DNA of 64,000 nt, from NCBI GenBank assembly GCA_903884655.1, contig CAISFO010000056.1:1-64000 (forward strand), in the 5' to 3' direction. The notes under the pieces are model-generated. The model searched no databases, was not told where the DNA came from, and saw nothing but the letters and a program-made list of their open reading frames with translations. This DNA comes from an uncultured Holophagaceae bacterium (GTDB lineage Bacteria; Acidobacteriota; Holophagae; Holophagales; Holophagaceae). The translations under genes and the position numbers were made by a program. This document shows, in pieces, positions 51,807-61,604 of the stretch (its first letter is position 1; each line of letters starts with the position of its first letter).

Positions 51807-54205
51807 CTTCGGTGATGGTCTGCGAGCTCTGTGGCGCCGGCGCCACGAAGCACCCGCAGGTGCAAGTTTTTCGTGACCAGGAGCTGCGCTTCTGCTGCAC
51901 CGGCTGCCTGAATGTCTACGCCATCCTGCTGGAGAGCGGGGCCATCGAGGCGGGCGTTGACCTGCGTCAGACAGACCTCTTCCAGGAGAGCCAGCGGCTG
52001 GGCCTCCTGGGCGTGGCCGAGCCCCTGCCTGCGGCTCTGCCCGAAGGGGCCGAGACTCGGGAGGCGCTCTACCAGCTGTCTGGCATGTGGTGCGCCGCCT
52101 GCGGTTGGGTGGTGGAGCATGGCCTGCGCCAGGAGCCCGGCATCGTGACCGCGGAGGTGTTGTTCACCTCGGACTTGCTGAAGGTCACCTACTGTCCCCA
52201 GTTGCTGCCCCCGGATGTGATCCCCGAGCGCGTGAAAGCCCTGGGCTATCGGGCCGCGGAGTTCGGCACTGAGCAGGAGGGGGCGCGCCGCGAGTGGCAG
52301 GACATGGTGCTGCGTCTGGGCATCGCCGGAGCCATGTGGATGAACGTGATGCTCTTCAGCCTGGTCATCTACGCCAGCTACTGGGAGCACATCGCCGGCT
52401 GGGCCCAGCGCTTCATCCCCTTCATCCTCATGGGCCTGGCCCTGCCAGCGGTGCTCTACTCCGCCTGGCCCATCCACCGCATTGCCTGGTTTGGGCTGAA
52501 GCGCGGCACTCTGCGCATGGAGGCCCTCATCTCCACCGGCGTTCTGGCGGCCTTCCTGTACAGCTCTGTGCAGGCCTTCCAGGGCGGGCGACATTACTAC
52601 TTCGACACGGCCTGCGCTATCGTCACCCTGGTCCTGGCGGGCAAGGCCCTGGAGCGGGGAGCCAAGGACCGCAGTGCCCGCGCCATCGCCATGCTCCACC
52701 GCCTACTGCCCCGCAAGGCCCGGCTGCGCATCGAGGGCCAGGAGCGGTTCGTGGCCATCGAGGCCCTGGAGCCAGGCCTGGTCTTCCTCGTGAAGCCCGG
52801 TGAGCGCATTCCCGCCGATGGCGTAGTGGTCGCGGGCAGCTCCGCCGTGGACGAGGCCGTGGTCACCGGCGAGGCCGACCCCCGGGCCAAGACCGTGGGC
52901 AGCGCCGTGGTCTGCGGCAGCCTCAACACCTCCGGGGTTCTGGAGGTCCGTGTCACCCGGGCCGGCGAGGACTCCACCCTGGCCCAGATCGTGAAGTCCG
53001 TGCAGGGGGCCCTGGCCAGCAAGAGCCCCCTGGAACGCACCGTGGACCAGGTCTCCCGCATCTTCATCCCCGTGGTGCTGGGCTTGGCTCTGGCGACGGT
53101 GGTCGTCTGCCTGGGCCGGGGACTCCACCCCACCGAGGCCCTGTTGCGGGGCATTGCGGTGCTGGTCATCGCCTGCCCCTGCGCTCTGGGCATCGCCACC
53201 CCACTGGCCACCACGGCTGCCATCGGCAGCGCCTCCCGGCAGGGCATCATCATCCGCGATGTGCGTGTGCTGGAGACCTTTCGCAAGGTGGACCTGCTGG
53301 TGCTGGACAAGACCGGCACTCTCACCGAAGGCGACTTCCGCGTGCGTCACGCGGCATTGGACCACCTGGACTTGGTAGCTGGTCTGGAATCCTATTCCGA
53401 GCACCCCCTGGCCCATGCGATAGGCCGCTATGCCGCCGACCAGGGAGTTGCACGGCTTGACGCCTCGGATATCGAAGTGCGGGCAGGCCTTGGGCTGTCA
53501 GGTCGGGTGGCGGATCGTTGCGTCGCCGTGGGCAACCGGAAGCTGTTGGCTGCGGAATGCATTGCCCTGGGACTGGAACTCGACGCCCAGGCCGCGACCT
53601 GGGAAGCGGAAGGCCTCACGGTGGCCTTCGCGGCGGTGGATGGCACCTGCGTGGGTGCCCTGGCATTTGGCGACCGCCCCCGTGCCGAGGCGGTTGAGGT
53701 CATCGCGGAGCTGCGCGCCCGGGGCATTCGTACCGTGCTCCTGTCCGGCGATTCTCCTGCTACCACCGAGCGTGTGGCCCGCTCCGTGGGTGTGGACGCC
53801 TGGGTGGGCGGCGTGGCCCCCGCCGAAAAGGCCGAGGCCGTGCGGCGCTTCCAGGCTGAGGGCAAGGTCGTGGCCATGGTTGGTGACGGAGTGAACGACG
53901 CCCCGGCCCTGGCCGCCGCGGACCTGGGCATCGCCATGGGCTCCGGCGCCGACCTGGCCACCCACGCCGCCCCGGTGGTGCTCATGCGGGACTCTCTCAG
54001 CCGCATCACCAGCATCTTCCGCCTGGCCACGCTCACGGTACGGGTGCTGAAGCAGAACCTCTTCTGGGCCTTCTTCTACAACACCCTCGGCATCGCCCTG
54101 GCCATGACCGGCATCCTCAATCCCATCCTCGCAGCCGGCGCCATGGTGCTGTCCAGCCTCTCCGTCATCGGCAACTCCATGCGGTTGGGACGACAACAGG
54201 GTTGA
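51803..54205 (+). CDS. ccoI: copper-translocating P1B-type ATPase CcoI (FixI)
   Basis: Copper P-type ATPase of 800 aa. An N-terminal zinc-ribbon-like part (CELCGAG...FCCTGC, residues about 5-36) precedes a heavy-metal domain with GMWCAACGW (about 94-102). Metal-transport CPC motif is ACPCALGIATP (C458). Phosphorylation DKTGTLTEG has D502, and GDGVNDAPAL the hinge. Layout matches FixI/CcoI and it delivers copper for the cbb3 oxidase. ATGA overlap with the preceding gene; GGATG-type purines upstream are weak. Confidence 0.95.
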   Translation: MTSVMVCELCGAGATKHPQVQVFRDQELRFCCTGCLNVYAILLESGAIEAGVDLRQTDLFQESQRLGLLGVAEPLPAALPEGAETREALYQLSGMWCAACGWVVEHGLRQEPGIVTAEVLFTSDLLKVTYCPQLLPPDVIPERVKALGYRAAEFGTEQEGARREWQDMVLRLGIAGAMWMNVMLFSLVIYASYWEHIAGWAQRFIPFILMGLALPAVLYSAWPIHRIAWFGLKRGTLRMEALISTGVLAAFLYSSVQAFQGGRHYYFDTACAIVTLVLAGKALERGAKDRSARAIAMLHRLLPRKARLRIEGQERFVAIEALEPGLVFLVKPGERIPADGVVVAGSSAVDEAVVTGEADPRAKTVGSAVVCGSLNTSGVLEVRVTRAGEDSTLAQIVKSVQGALASKSPLERTVDQVSRIFIPVVLGLALATVVVCLGRGLHPTEALLRGIAVLVIACPCALGIATPLATTAAIGSASRQGIIIRDVRVLETFRKVDLLVLDKTGTLTEGDFRVRHAALDHLDLVAGLESYSEHPLAHAIGRYAADQGVARLDASDIEVRAGLGLSGRVADRCVAVGNRKLLAAECIALGLELDAQAATWEAEGLTVAFAAVDGTCVGALAFGDRPRAEAVEVIAELRARGIRTVLLSGDSPATTERVARSVGVDAWVGGVAPAEKAEAVRRFQAEGKVVAMVGDGVNDAPALAAADLGIAMGSGADLATHAAPVVLMRDSLSRITSIFRLATLTVRVLKQNLFWAFFYNTLGIALAMTGILNPILAAGAMVLSSLSVIGNSMRLGRQQG

Positions 54206-54217
54206 GCCGCACTGCCC

Positions 54218-54976
54218 TCAGCCCGCCGCCTGAAAGCGCAGCAGGGTCACGGCCTGCCAGAGAATGTAGGCACCCATGCCCGCCACCAGGAGGCCCCCCA
54301 GGCGCAGGAGGATGGCCTTCCAGGCCTGGCTGAGGCGGGTGCTGGCGAGGCCCAGGCCCAGCAGGAGGGGGGCGTTGCCTAGGCCGAAGGCGGCCATACC
54401 CGCGGCGCCCATTTTCCAGTCCCCAGCATCCAGGGTGCGCAGCAGCATCATGTAGACGAGGCCGCAGGGAATGAGGCCCCAGAGCATGCCCAGGGCGTAG
54501 GGCAGGGTGCCCAGGGCGAGGCCCTTGCCCAATAGGCGCTGGAGCACCTTGGGCAGCTTGAACTCCATGAGGGCGTCCGCCCGGCCCCCCAGGGCCATGA
54601 CCAGTCCCATGAGCAGCATGAGGGCGCCGATGCCCAGCTTCACCCACACCTGCCAGGGCCAGGCCTGGGCGGCGATGAGGGCCGCGCCATCCGGGCGGCA
54701 GCAGGCGTGCATGTCCTGAACCGTCTGTAGGCGGGCGAAGCCCCCGAGGAAGCCGATAAGGGCGCCCAGGATCGTGTAGGTGCTGATGCGGCCCAGCTGG
54801 AAGCGCAGGTGCCGCGTCCACATGCGGCCGCCCTGCTTGGCCTGGCTCAGCCCGAAGGCCGCCACGATGGGACCGCACATGCCCGCGCAGTGGCCCAGGG
54901 AGCCCAGCAGCCCCGCGATCCACATGACCACCAGCCAGGGGGCCGCGTGGGGATGGTTGAGCCAGGCTTCGAGCAT
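54218..54976 (-). CDS. sulfite exporter TauE/SafE-type (COG2836) membrane protein
   Basis: Integral membrane protein of 252 aa with about 6-7 spans. LGSLGHCAGMCGPIVAAF and LWGLIPCGLVYMMLL are the two Cys-bearing motifs of the DsbD-like SafE group found beside cbb3 genes. It may move reducing power or copper across the membrane for the oxidase (inference). Convergent with ccoI, 12 bp between stops. The CHCC and CCRP cysteines near 110-115 are extra. Confidence 0.8.
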   Translation of the reverse strand: MLEAWLNHPHAAPWLVVMWIAGLLGSLGHCAGMCGPIVAAFGLSQAKQGGRMWTRHLRFQLGRISTYTILGALIGFLGGFARLQTVQDMHACCRPDGAALIAAQAWPWQVWVKLGIGALMLLMGLVMALGGRADALMEFKLPKVLQRLLGKGLALGTLPYALGMLWGLIPCGLVYMMLLRTLDAGDWKMGAAGMAAFGLGNAPLLLGLGLASTRLSQAWKAILLRLGGLLVAGMGAYILWQAVTLLRFQAAG

Positions 54977-55052
54977 GGGCCATGGTCCCGCGTCAGCAGG
55001 CCCACCCGCAAGGGACGGCGGTCACCGATGGCCCAAAAAACCGAAGCGCCGC

Positions 55053-55322
55053 TCAGTCCTCTTCAAGCTTCTCCACACTGACCACCATCCGCGAGGCCAC
55101 GGCGGCCAGGGCGCCCACGGCGGCGAAGACCGGGAGCAGGGCCGCCCCCACCAGGCCGATGGTGAGCGGGATCTCGATGAGGGTCTTGCCCTCTTCGTTC
55201 TTGATCGTGATGCGCCGGATATTGCCCTGGTGGATGAGCTCCTTGATCTTGTCCAGGACCTTGCCCCCCTCCAGCTTGAATTCCTCAGTCCGGGTGGGGC
55301 GCTGATTGCCGAGCGTGTTCAT
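55053..55322 (-). CDS. DUF4342-family protein
   Basis: Protein of 89 aa. The conserved DUF4342 core is EEFKLEGGKVLDKIKELIHQGNIRRITIKN, with EEGKTLIEIPLT before a hydrophobic segment (about 54-78). Function unknown; probably a membrane-associated regulator. GGGAGA is 5 bp before ATG. A 26-bp gap separates it from the sensor-domain gene upstream on the same strand. Confidence 0.8.
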   Translation of the reverse strand: MNTLGNQRPTRTEEFKLEGGKVLDKIKELIHQGNIRRITIKNEEGKTLIEIPLTIGLVGAALLPVFAAVGALAAVASRMVVSVEKLEED

Positions 55323-55348
55323 GGGATCTCCCTTGAAAGAGGCGGGGC

Positions 55349-56002
55349 TCAGCTCCGCACCAACAGCTGCTTGGCGAGCCAGACCTGGAAGCGGCCCAGG
55401 AGCAGGGCCAGGTGGAGGCTCATAGGCAGGAGGCCCAGGCCCGCCAAGCCGCAGAGCAGGGCGGTGAGGGTGGGGTGTGCAGTGCTCCAGGCCTGGGGGC
55501 CAACGTCGAGGCTGATCCCGCCTGTGGCATGGAAGAGGCTGGCGATGGGCACGGCTAGCAGGCCCAGGCCCACGGCGAGCAGCGTGATCAGGCTGGTGAA
55601 GTAGGCGATGCCCAGGGGCAGGAGCAGCACAAAGTAGAGCAGGCTGGTCCAGGTGCGGCGGTCCTTGAGGAGGGTGGTCCAGCGGGCCAGGAAGCCCTCC
55701 CCTGCGGGCAGGAGGGCTGGCGCCTCCGATGCATCCCGCTCATCCTCGTCAGCCACAAGGATCCTCAAGAGGTGCACCTCACCCACGGCCAGCAGGCGCG
55801 TGCCCGCCAGGAAGGTCAGGGCCACGGGAATGCCGATGACGAGGATGGCCAGGCCTAGGCTCAGGGAGAGGCCCGTCACCGCGTAGGTGAAGGCCAGGAT
55901 GCCCGTGCCCAGGCTGAGCAGCAGGTAGGCCAGGGTGGTGTAGGCCCGGCGCGTGGCCAGAACCTCGAAGAAACCAGGGTGGGTGGGGGCGAGCAGGGAC
56001 AT
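55349..56002 (-). CDS. sensor-domain (PF13796-like) membrane protein
   Basis: Membrane protein of 217 aa with two pairs of hydrophobic segments and a hydrophilic linker (DEDERDASEAP). The pattern FFEVLATRRAYTTLAYLLLSLGTGILAFTYAV...GLSLSLGLAILVIGIPV is that of the putative sensor domain found at the head of some kinases, here free-standing. ATG 56002 is chosen over 56035: GGAG lies 5 bp upstream and conservation starts there. Probably co-transcribed with the DUF4342 gene. Confidence 0.75.
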   Translation of the reverse strand: MSLLAPTHPGFFEVLATRRAYTTLAYLLLSLGTGILAFTYAVTGLSLSLGLAILVIGIPVALTFLAGTRLLAVGEVHLLRILVADEDERDASEAPALLPAGEGFLARWTTLLKDRRTWTSLLYFVLLLPLGIAYFTSLITLLAVGLGLLAVPIASLFHATGGISLDVGPQAWSTAHPTLTALLCGLAGLGLLPMSLHLALLLGRFQVWLAKQLLVRS

Positions 56003-56141
56003 GGCGACTCCAGGTGTCCCCAAGCTACGGAGCATCGGCTCAGCAGGTGAGCGTCAATCGGCGAACAGTGCCCCCGCACCGGTGAAGCCGTTGGGGCTAC
56101 CTGCTGAAAACTGAAAACTGGTGGTGATCAGTTGTTTTAAT

Positions 56142-57674
56142 TCAGCCCAGGCTGCGCACGCGCCAGAGGGGCAGTTCATCTCCGACCTTGGGTGCGGGCA
56201 GGAGGCCGTTTTCGAAGGCGCCGTCGTCGCTCTCGGGTTCGCAGAGGTAGGCGGCGATGGCGGCCAGGGGTTGGTCCGTGGGGACCAGGGCCCAGCCTGC
56301 CGGGGCGGGGCGGGGCTCGGTGTGCCAGGAGACCTCCAGTTCGCCCACCTTGGCGGCCTCTAGGATGGCGCGGCCGCCCTCTGAGCCCAGGCTCTCCACC
56401 CGGGGCACTTCCACCTCGAAGGTGCCGATGGCCTCCTGGGCACTCAGCCCGTGCTTGCGCAGGTGGGCGGCCATGGTGGCGGGCACCAGGTAGGCCTCGG
56501 GACGGTCAATGATGCGGGTGCCCACGAAGCGGGCGAAGTGGGGGATGGTCACGCGGGTGGGCGCACCTTCCAGTGTGCGGGGCAGGCGGGTGAGGATTTC
56601 GATGGGCCGGGCAAAGGTCTCCAGGCCGTAGCGGATGGCCATGCGGTCCCGGGGCACCTGGCTCAGGGCCACGGTCTGCAGCACCTCGTCCCGGTGGGCG
56701 GCCACGAAGCGGAAGGTCTCCAGCATGAAGGCGTAGGCGGTGCGGACCCGCTCGGAAAACGGGATGTAGGAGTAACACTCCAGCAGCAGGTCCAGGCGGC
56801 TGGTGAGGCCCCGGTAGTTGCCACCGAAGCGGGGGTGGTGGGGGTAGGTCATCCAGCCTTCGCGCACCGGGGCACCGGGTTCCGCATCGCGCTCAGTATC
56901 GATGGCGCGCTCGTCCTCCACGAAGTTGCCGTACCAGCCCGAGTCCAGGCCGTGGTTGGCCTTGAGGGCGGCGGTGACCGGCGGCAGCAGGCGCTCCCGC
57001 ATGAACTCGATGGGTTCTCGGCGGCCCGTTTCAACGGCGTGCGGCACATCGTAGGTCATGGAGAAGCGGTGGATGGAGCCGTTGGTGGCGTGGTTGTCGA
57101 TGGTGAGGTCCGCGGCCCAGGGCTGGCAGACGCGGCTCTGGAGGAGGCGCATCTCTTCGCCTTCCTGCCGCATGTAGTCGCGGTTCAGGTTGATCTTGGC
57201 GGCGTTCACGCGGGTGCCCACGCCGCTGTCCGGACCCAGCTGGCCCTCCAGCTTGGGCAGGTGCAGGCGTCGATTCCCTGGATCGATGGCGTCATTGCCA
57301 TCGGGGTTGAAGAGGGGCACCACCACCAAGGTGAGGCTGGCCAGGAGCTGATCCGCGTCCAGGCCCGGCTTGTTCTCCAGGAGGTCCCGCACCAGCATGA
57401 GGCAGCCCTCCTTGCCCTCCACCTCGCCAGCGTGGATGCCGCTGATGACCAGTACCACGGGCAGGCCCAGGGCCCGGGCCCCCTCGGGTGTGGTGGCCCC
57501 ATGGGCGGAGAGCACCAGCAGCGGCAGCTCCCGGCCCTGGGGGCTCTCGCCAAAGCTGCTGATGTGCAGGCGACGGTCGCCCTTGGCCGCCAGCCCGGCG
57601 ATGAAGGTCATGACGTCCGCGTGGCGGCTGGTCTCTTCGTAGCGGGTGGCTTCGGCGCGGGTGAGCAGGCTCAT
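56142..57674 (-). CDS. M14-family zinc carboxypeptidase (cytoplasmic type)
   Basis: Peptidase of 510 aa with no signal peptide. Metal ligands HAGEVEGK (H-x-x-E at about 98-101) and the later TIDNHATNGS (His); NPDGNDAIDPGNRR and NLNRDYMRQEGEE are typical M14 substrate-binding parts. C-terminal domain is of unknown fold. ATG 57674 with AAGGAG 5 bp upstream. Follows the small 57692 gene on the same strand with overlap near the starts, so probably co-transcribed. Confidence 0.85.
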   Translation of the reverse strand: MSLLTRAEATRYEETSRHADVMTFIAGLAAKGDRRLHISSFGESPQGRELPLLVLSAHGATTPEGARALGLPVVLVISGIHAGEVEGKEGCLMLVRDLLENKPGLDADQLLASLTLVVVPLFNPDGNDAIDPGNRRLHLPKLEGQLGPDSGVGTRVNAAKINLNRDYMRQEGEEMRLLQSRVCQPWAADLTIDNHATNGSIHRFSMTYDVPHAVETGRREPIEFMRERLLPPVTAALKANHGLDSGWYGNFVEDERAIDTERDAEPGAPVREGWMTYPHHPRFGGNYRGLTSRLDLLLECYSYIPFSERVRTAYAFMLETFRFVAAHRDEVLQTVALSQVPRDRMAIRYGLETFARPIEILTRLPRTLEGAPTRVTIPHFARFVGTRIIDRPEAYLVPATMAAHLRKHGLSAQEAIGTFEVEVPRVESLGSEGGRAILEAAKVGELEVSWHTEPRPAPAGWALVPTDQPLAAIAAYLCEPESDDGAFENGLLPAPKVGDELPLWRVRSLG

Positions 57675-57691
57675 GGGAACTCCTTGGGGCC

Positions 57692-57898
57692 TCAAAGGCT
57701 CCGCTTCAGGACGATCGTGCCCAGGTGGGACACGCGGTAGCAGCCGATGGCCCGCTCGCGGATGAGGTCGTTTCTCTCGAGGTACATCAAGTCCGCGTCC
57801 GTGGCCCCGGCTTTCACCAGGTGGTCCCGGGGCACGTCCGGATGCTTGGCCACCACCTGCAGCAGGGTCAGTTGGCGGGGGGTGATGGCATCGGCCAC
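57692..57898 (-). CDS. 68-aa winged-helix-like protein
   Basis: Small protein: TPRQLTLLQVVAKHPDVPRDHLVKAGATDADLMYLERNDLI has a helix-turn-helix-like order, followed by a two-strand wing. GTG start with AGGAG 5 bp upstream. It could regulate the neighbouring genes; no family name can be given. Confidence 0.6.
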   Translation of the reverse strand: MADAITPRQLTLLQVVAKHPDVPRDHLVKAGATDADLMYLERNDLIRERAIGCYRVSHLGTIVLKRSL

Positions 57899-57916
57899 GG
57901 GGACTCCTAAACGGGA

Positions 57917-58279
57917 CTAGCTGAGCTGGCGGCGGTAGCTGGGACGGTGGATGTCCGTGATCTGGACCGTGAGGCTGAAGATCCGCTCCGCAAAAGCGAG
58001 GGGGAAGTGCCGGGCCAGCACGGGCAGCAGGGACTCCGTGAGCTGGGCCTTCACTTCATCAATGCGGCCGCCCAGAATCTGGACGTTGAGGGTCACGAAG
58101 GCCCGCTGGGGATCTCCGTCCCCTACCACGAAGGTGTCATGTCGCAGCAGGCGGCTCTTGATGTCCGCCTCCACGAAGAGTCCTGTGGCCACCAGGGCCT
58201 GGTTCACGGAGCCCAGCACCTCCACCCAGTCGGGCTGGTCCGGGAGGTTGGCAGAGGCTTCAAGGAGGCAGTGGGGCAT
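57917..58279 (-). CDS. 5-carboxymethyl-2-hydroxymuconate isomerase-like protein
   Basis: Protein of 120 aa of the CHMI/HpcD tautomerase family. Mature Pro1 (after Met) is the base in MPHCLLEASANLPDQPD. FVEADIKSRLLRHDTFVVGDGDPQRAFVTLNVQILGGR matches the conserved middle. The usual pathway is homoprotocatechuate degradation, but no such genes are nearby, so the role here is open. Confidence 0.75.
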   Translation of the reverse strand: MPHCLLEASANLPDQPDWVEVLGSVNQALVATGLFVEADIKSRLLRHDTFVVGDGDPQRAFVTLNVQILGGRIDEVKAQLTESLLPVLARHFPLAFAERIFSLTVQITDIHRPSYRRQLS

Positions 58280-58299
58280 GGGGCACCTGTTCAGGGATC

Positions 58300-58584
58300 C
58301 TAACGCCGAAGGTCCGGCTTGCGGGCAATGCCCTTCTTCTTGTCCCAGTAGCTGGTCTCCTCGGCGAAGCAGATGTTCTCCAGGTCCGTGACCCGCTCCT
58401 GGAGGCAGCCCTGGGCGTCACTGATGGCCTGGTTGTAGATGCTGGGGCCGATCTCCTTCAGGCAGAACCGGAGGAAGGTGCTGGCTCCCAGCTCGCCGAT
58501 GCTTTCGCCGTATTCCTCGGAGACAAAGCGCTGGATGGCGGGCTGCAGGCGCTTTTCGGTGGCGGGGGAGAGCTGGATGTCCAT
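58300..58584 (-). CDS. DUF2164-family protein
   Basis: Protein of 94 aa. IQLSPATEKRLQPAIQRFVSEEYGESIGELGASTFLRFCLKEIGPSIYNQAISDAQ is the DUF2164 core. Function unknown. ATG 58584 touches the stop of the upstream gene (overlap of one base), so they are in one transcript. GGAG lies about 9 bp upstream. Confidence 0.8.
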   Translation of the reverse strand: MDIQLSPATEKRLQPAIQRFVSEEYGESIGELGASTFLRFCLKEIGPSIYNQAISDAQGCLQERVTDLENICFAEETSYWDKKKGIARKPDLRR

Positions 58585-59147
58585 CAAGGGGTCTCCGGTG
58601 GATCGTCGGCAGGGGGCGTGGCGGGCGGTGCGGCGGTCGGGTTGGCGAAGCGCTGGGCCCGCAGGTGGAAGTCGTCCGTGAAGGTGCGGCGCACCGGCGG
58701 CGGGGGCTCGGCCTCGGCCAGCACCCGCGCTTTGCGCACGCGCCAGAGCCCGAAGGCCGCGGGCAGTAGCAGCAGCCAAGGGTATTCCAGCAGAATGCGC
58801 TGGGGGTTCAGGCGGAACTGGGTGGGGCGCAGGTTGTCTTCGTACCAGGCGTCCAGGATCCAGACCTCCTCCTCCGGCTCCAGGCTGGCGGCCTCGGCCT
58901 TGGACATGACCAGCACCCGGTTCCGATCGCCCTGCTTGGCGCTGACATAGTCCGTGATGGCGCTGTCCTGATTGCGGTCCACGCTCACCACGCTCAGGTG
59001 CGCCACCCGTGGCTTCTGGAGGTGGCAGAAGGGGTTCAGGGCCACCAGGAAGAGCTGCACCGCCGTGAGCCACAGCACTGCGCCCACCAGCCCCCAGAGG
59101 AAGGTGAGGGCGGTCCAGCGCAGGGCGGGGCGGGAAAGTGCAGGCAT
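58584..59147 (-). CDS. two-span membrane protein, unknown
   Basis: Protein of 187 aa with spans at about 15-37 and 118-134, a periplasmic loop of about 80 residues between them, and a proline-rich cytoplasmic tail. No family recognised. ATG 59147 is chosen since residues before it (start 59210) lack conservation-like character and run into the divergent kinase promoter region. Ribosome site weak. It starts an operon with the DUF2164 gene and is divergent from the hybrid kinase. Confidence 0.6.
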   Translation of the reverse strand: MPALSRPALRWTALTFLWGLVGAVLWLTAVQLFLVALNPFCHLQKPRVAHLSVVSVDRNQDSAITDYVSAKQGDRNRVLVMSKAEAASLEPEEEVWILDAWYEDNLRPTQFRLNPQRILLEYPWLLLLPAAFGLWRVRKARVLAEAEPPPPVRRTFTDDFHLRAQRFANPTAAPPATPPADDPPETP

Positions 59148-59281
59148 GACTGAAGTATCGCCGATTCCCCCCGGAGCCGGGCCACTGCGAATATCCTGGG
59201 AGTCCTTCACCGCAGACCAAATTCCAGGACTGGGCCCGCCCGGTCGACATTGAAGACAACCCCTTCCAACTGGCTTCCGCC

Positions 59282-61567
59282 ATGGCTCCTCCCGAACCTC
59301 CAGATCCTCAGACTGCCCAGCTCACTTCGCCAGGCTGGGGCACTTTGCCCCTGGAGTCGGCGCCCATCGGCATCGCCCTCAGCCAGGGGGGCCGGTACCT
59401 TCAGGTCAATGCAGCCTATGTGCGCCTCTTTGGGGCGGACAGCCCCGAGGATCTCCTGGGCCATTCCCTGATGGAGAACATTGCCGAAAGCCAACGGGAC
59501 CTGGTCCGGGCCCGCAACCGGGAGCGGGAACAGGGCGGGCAGGGTCTCCTGGAATACGAGACGCTGGGCCGCCGCCTGGACGGGAGCACCTTCCCCATGA
59601 AGGTCCATCCCACCACGGTGCCCCTGGAAGGTGGGCTCGGCACTCTGGCCTTCATCACGGACCTCACGGAGCAGCGGCACATCCAGGAGCAGCTCCTGGG
59701 CAGCGAGGCCACCTTTCAGTCCTACGTGGAGCAGTCCATCGATGTGATTTTCGTGCTGGCTGCGAACGGCACCTTCGTCTTCGCCTCCCCAGCCTGGGAG
59801 CGGCATTTCGGCTATCCAGTCAGCGCCATTCTTGGACAGCCCTTCGCCCCCTTCGTCCACCCGGAGGACGTGGCGCCCTGTGCCGCCTACCTGGGCCGGA
59901 TCTTGAGCCGTGGACAAGCGGAGACCAGCCCGCCCTACCGGGTCCGTCATGCAGATGGCAGCTGGCGCTGGTTCCTGGCCAACGGGACCCGGGTCTGCGC
60001 CCCGGATGGAAGCCCACAGTTCATGGGAGTGGCCCACGACATCACCGAGACCCGGCGGGCCGAAGAGGCCTTCCGGGAGAACGAGGAGAAGCTGCGGGTC
60101 ATCTTCGAGGCCTCCAAGGCAGGCATCATCCTGGTGTCGGAACAGGGCGTCATCACCTTCGCCAACCAGTGCATGGCGGACCTCTTCGGCCTGCCCCTGG
60201 AAGCCGTCATTGGGACCACCTACCCGGATCACCTGGACCCCTCCGAGAAGGTCACGGGCGACCAGCGCATGCGCATGATAATCACCGGGGAGATCAGCTT
60301 CGTGTCCGTGGAGCGGAGGTTCCTGCGGGGGGACGGCACCACCTTCTGGGGCCACCTCTCGGGGCGGCGCATGGAGAACCCCGACGGCAGCCTACGGGCC
60401 CTGGTGGGCATCATCACGGATGTCACCAAACGCCGCGAGGCCGAGGAGCAGCAGCGCATCCTCGAGGCCCAGCTGCACCAGGCCCAGAAGATGGAAAGCC
60501 TGGGCAGCCTGGCCGGGGGCCTGGCCCATGACATGAACAACGTGCTGGGGGCCATCCTGGGCCTGGCCTCGGCCCACCAGGAGGACCTGCCGCTGGAGAG
60601 CCCCGCCCGGGGCGCCTTCGGCACCATCATCCAGGCCGCAGAGCGGGGCGGGAATCTGCTCAAGAGCCTGCTCAGTTTCGCCCGGCAGAACGTGGCGGAG
60701 GAGCGGGCCCTGGACCTGAACATCCTCCTCCAGGAGGAAGTCCTCCTGCTGGAGCACACCACCCTGGCCCAGGTCCGCCTCATTCTGGATTTCAGCCCGG
60801 ACCTGCGCGGCGTCCTGGGAGATGCGGGGGCCCTCACCCACGCCTTCATGAACCTCTGCGTCAATGCCGTGGACGCCATGCCCGAGGGGGGCACCCTCAC
60901 CCTCCGCACCCGGAACCTCAACCCGGACTGGGTGGAGGTCCAGGTGCAGGACACAGGCATGGGCATGGCCACGGACATCCTGGACAAGGCCCTGGATCCC
61001 TTTTTCACCACCAAGGAAGTGGGCAAGGGCACGGGGCTGGGTCTTTCCATCGTGTACCGCACTGTGAAGAACCACCAGGGCGAGATGCAGCTCCACAGTG
61101 AGCCCGGCCTGGGCACGTGCGTGACCCTGCGCTTCCCCGCCCAGGACCTGCCTGCAGGCACCCGGGAGAGTTCCGGCGCTCAGGCCGCGGCGGCCTCTCG
61201 GGGACGACTGCAGGTGCTGCTGGTGGACGATGACGACCTCATCCAGAGTTCCATCAACAGCATGCTGGGCTTCCTGGGGCACCAGACCACCTCTGCCCTC
61301 TGCGGGGAGGAGGCCCTGGCGGCGATCCGGGCCGGGGCCCGGCCCGACCTGGTGATCCTCGACATGAACATGCCGGGCCTGGGTGGGGCCGGTACCCTGC
61401 CCATCCTGCGCCAGTTGCTGCCCACGGTGCCGGTGCTCCTGGCCACGGGTCGGGCGGACCAGACTGCCCAGGATCTGGTCCGGGCCCACCCCTTCGTCCA
61501 CCTGCTCCCCAAGCCCTTCGGCATGAAGGAGCTGCGCGCCAACCTGGAGCCCTTCCTGGGGGACTGA
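59282..61567 (+). CDS. hybrid PAS sensor histidine kinase
   Basis: Soluble hybrid kinase of 761 aa. Three PAS domains (about 20-125, 150-260, 265-390; VMEN-type, with PAC tail DITETRRAEEA) are followed by HisKA with H416 in GGLAHDMNNVLG. HATPase_c carries NLCVNAVDAMP, DTGMGM and GKGTGLGLSIV. A C-terminal receiver domain has VLLVDDDDLIQ and phospho-acceptor D694 (VILDMNMPG). No output domain follows, so it acts in a phosphorelay with an unlinked partner. No membrane span. Start ATG has only a weak ribosome site. Confidence 0.93.
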   Translation: MAPPEPPDPQTAQLTSPGWGTLPLESAPIGIALSQGGRYLQVNAAYVRLFGADSPEDLLGHSLMENIAESQRDLVRARNREREQGGQGLLEYETLGRRLDGSTFPMKVHPTTVPLEGGLGTLAFITDLTEQRHIQEQLLGSEATFQSYVEQSIDVIFVLAANGTFVFASPAWERHFGYPVSAILGQPFAPFVHPEDVAPCAAYLGRILSRGQAETSPPYRVRHADGSWRWFLANGTRVCAPDGSPQFMGVAHDITETRRAEEAFRENEEKLRVIFEASKAGIILVSEQGVITFANQCMADLFGLPLEAVIGTTYPDHLDPSEKVTGDQRMRMIITGEISFVSVERRFLRGDGTTFWGHLSGRRMENPDGSLRALVGIITDVTKRREAEEQQRILEAQLHQAQKMESLGSLAGGLAHDMNNVLGAILGLASAHQEDLPLESPARGAFGTIIQAAERGGNLLKSLLSFARQNVAEERALDLNILLQEEVLLLEHTTLAQVRLILDFSPDLRGVLGDAGALTHAFMNLCVNAVDAMPEGGTLTLRTRNLNPDWVEVQVQDTGMGMATDILDKALDPFFTTKEVGKGTGLGLSIVYRTVKNHQGEMQLHSEPGLGTCVTLRFPAQDLPAGTRESSGAQAAAASRGRLQVLLVDDDDLIQSSINSMLGFLGHQTTSALCGEEALAAIRAGARPDLVILDMNMPGLGGAGTLPILRQLLPTVPVLLATGRADQTAQDLVRAHPFVHLLPKPFGMKELRANLEPFLGD

Positions 61568-61604
61568 GGTCGCACCTGTTGGGATGGGCCTAGAATGAGC
61601 TCCC

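Noticed and set aside
56100..56141. Terminator after the M14 gene at 56142
   Set aside because: Only a short bulged stem of AACTG/CAGTT on the minus strand; too weak to call.
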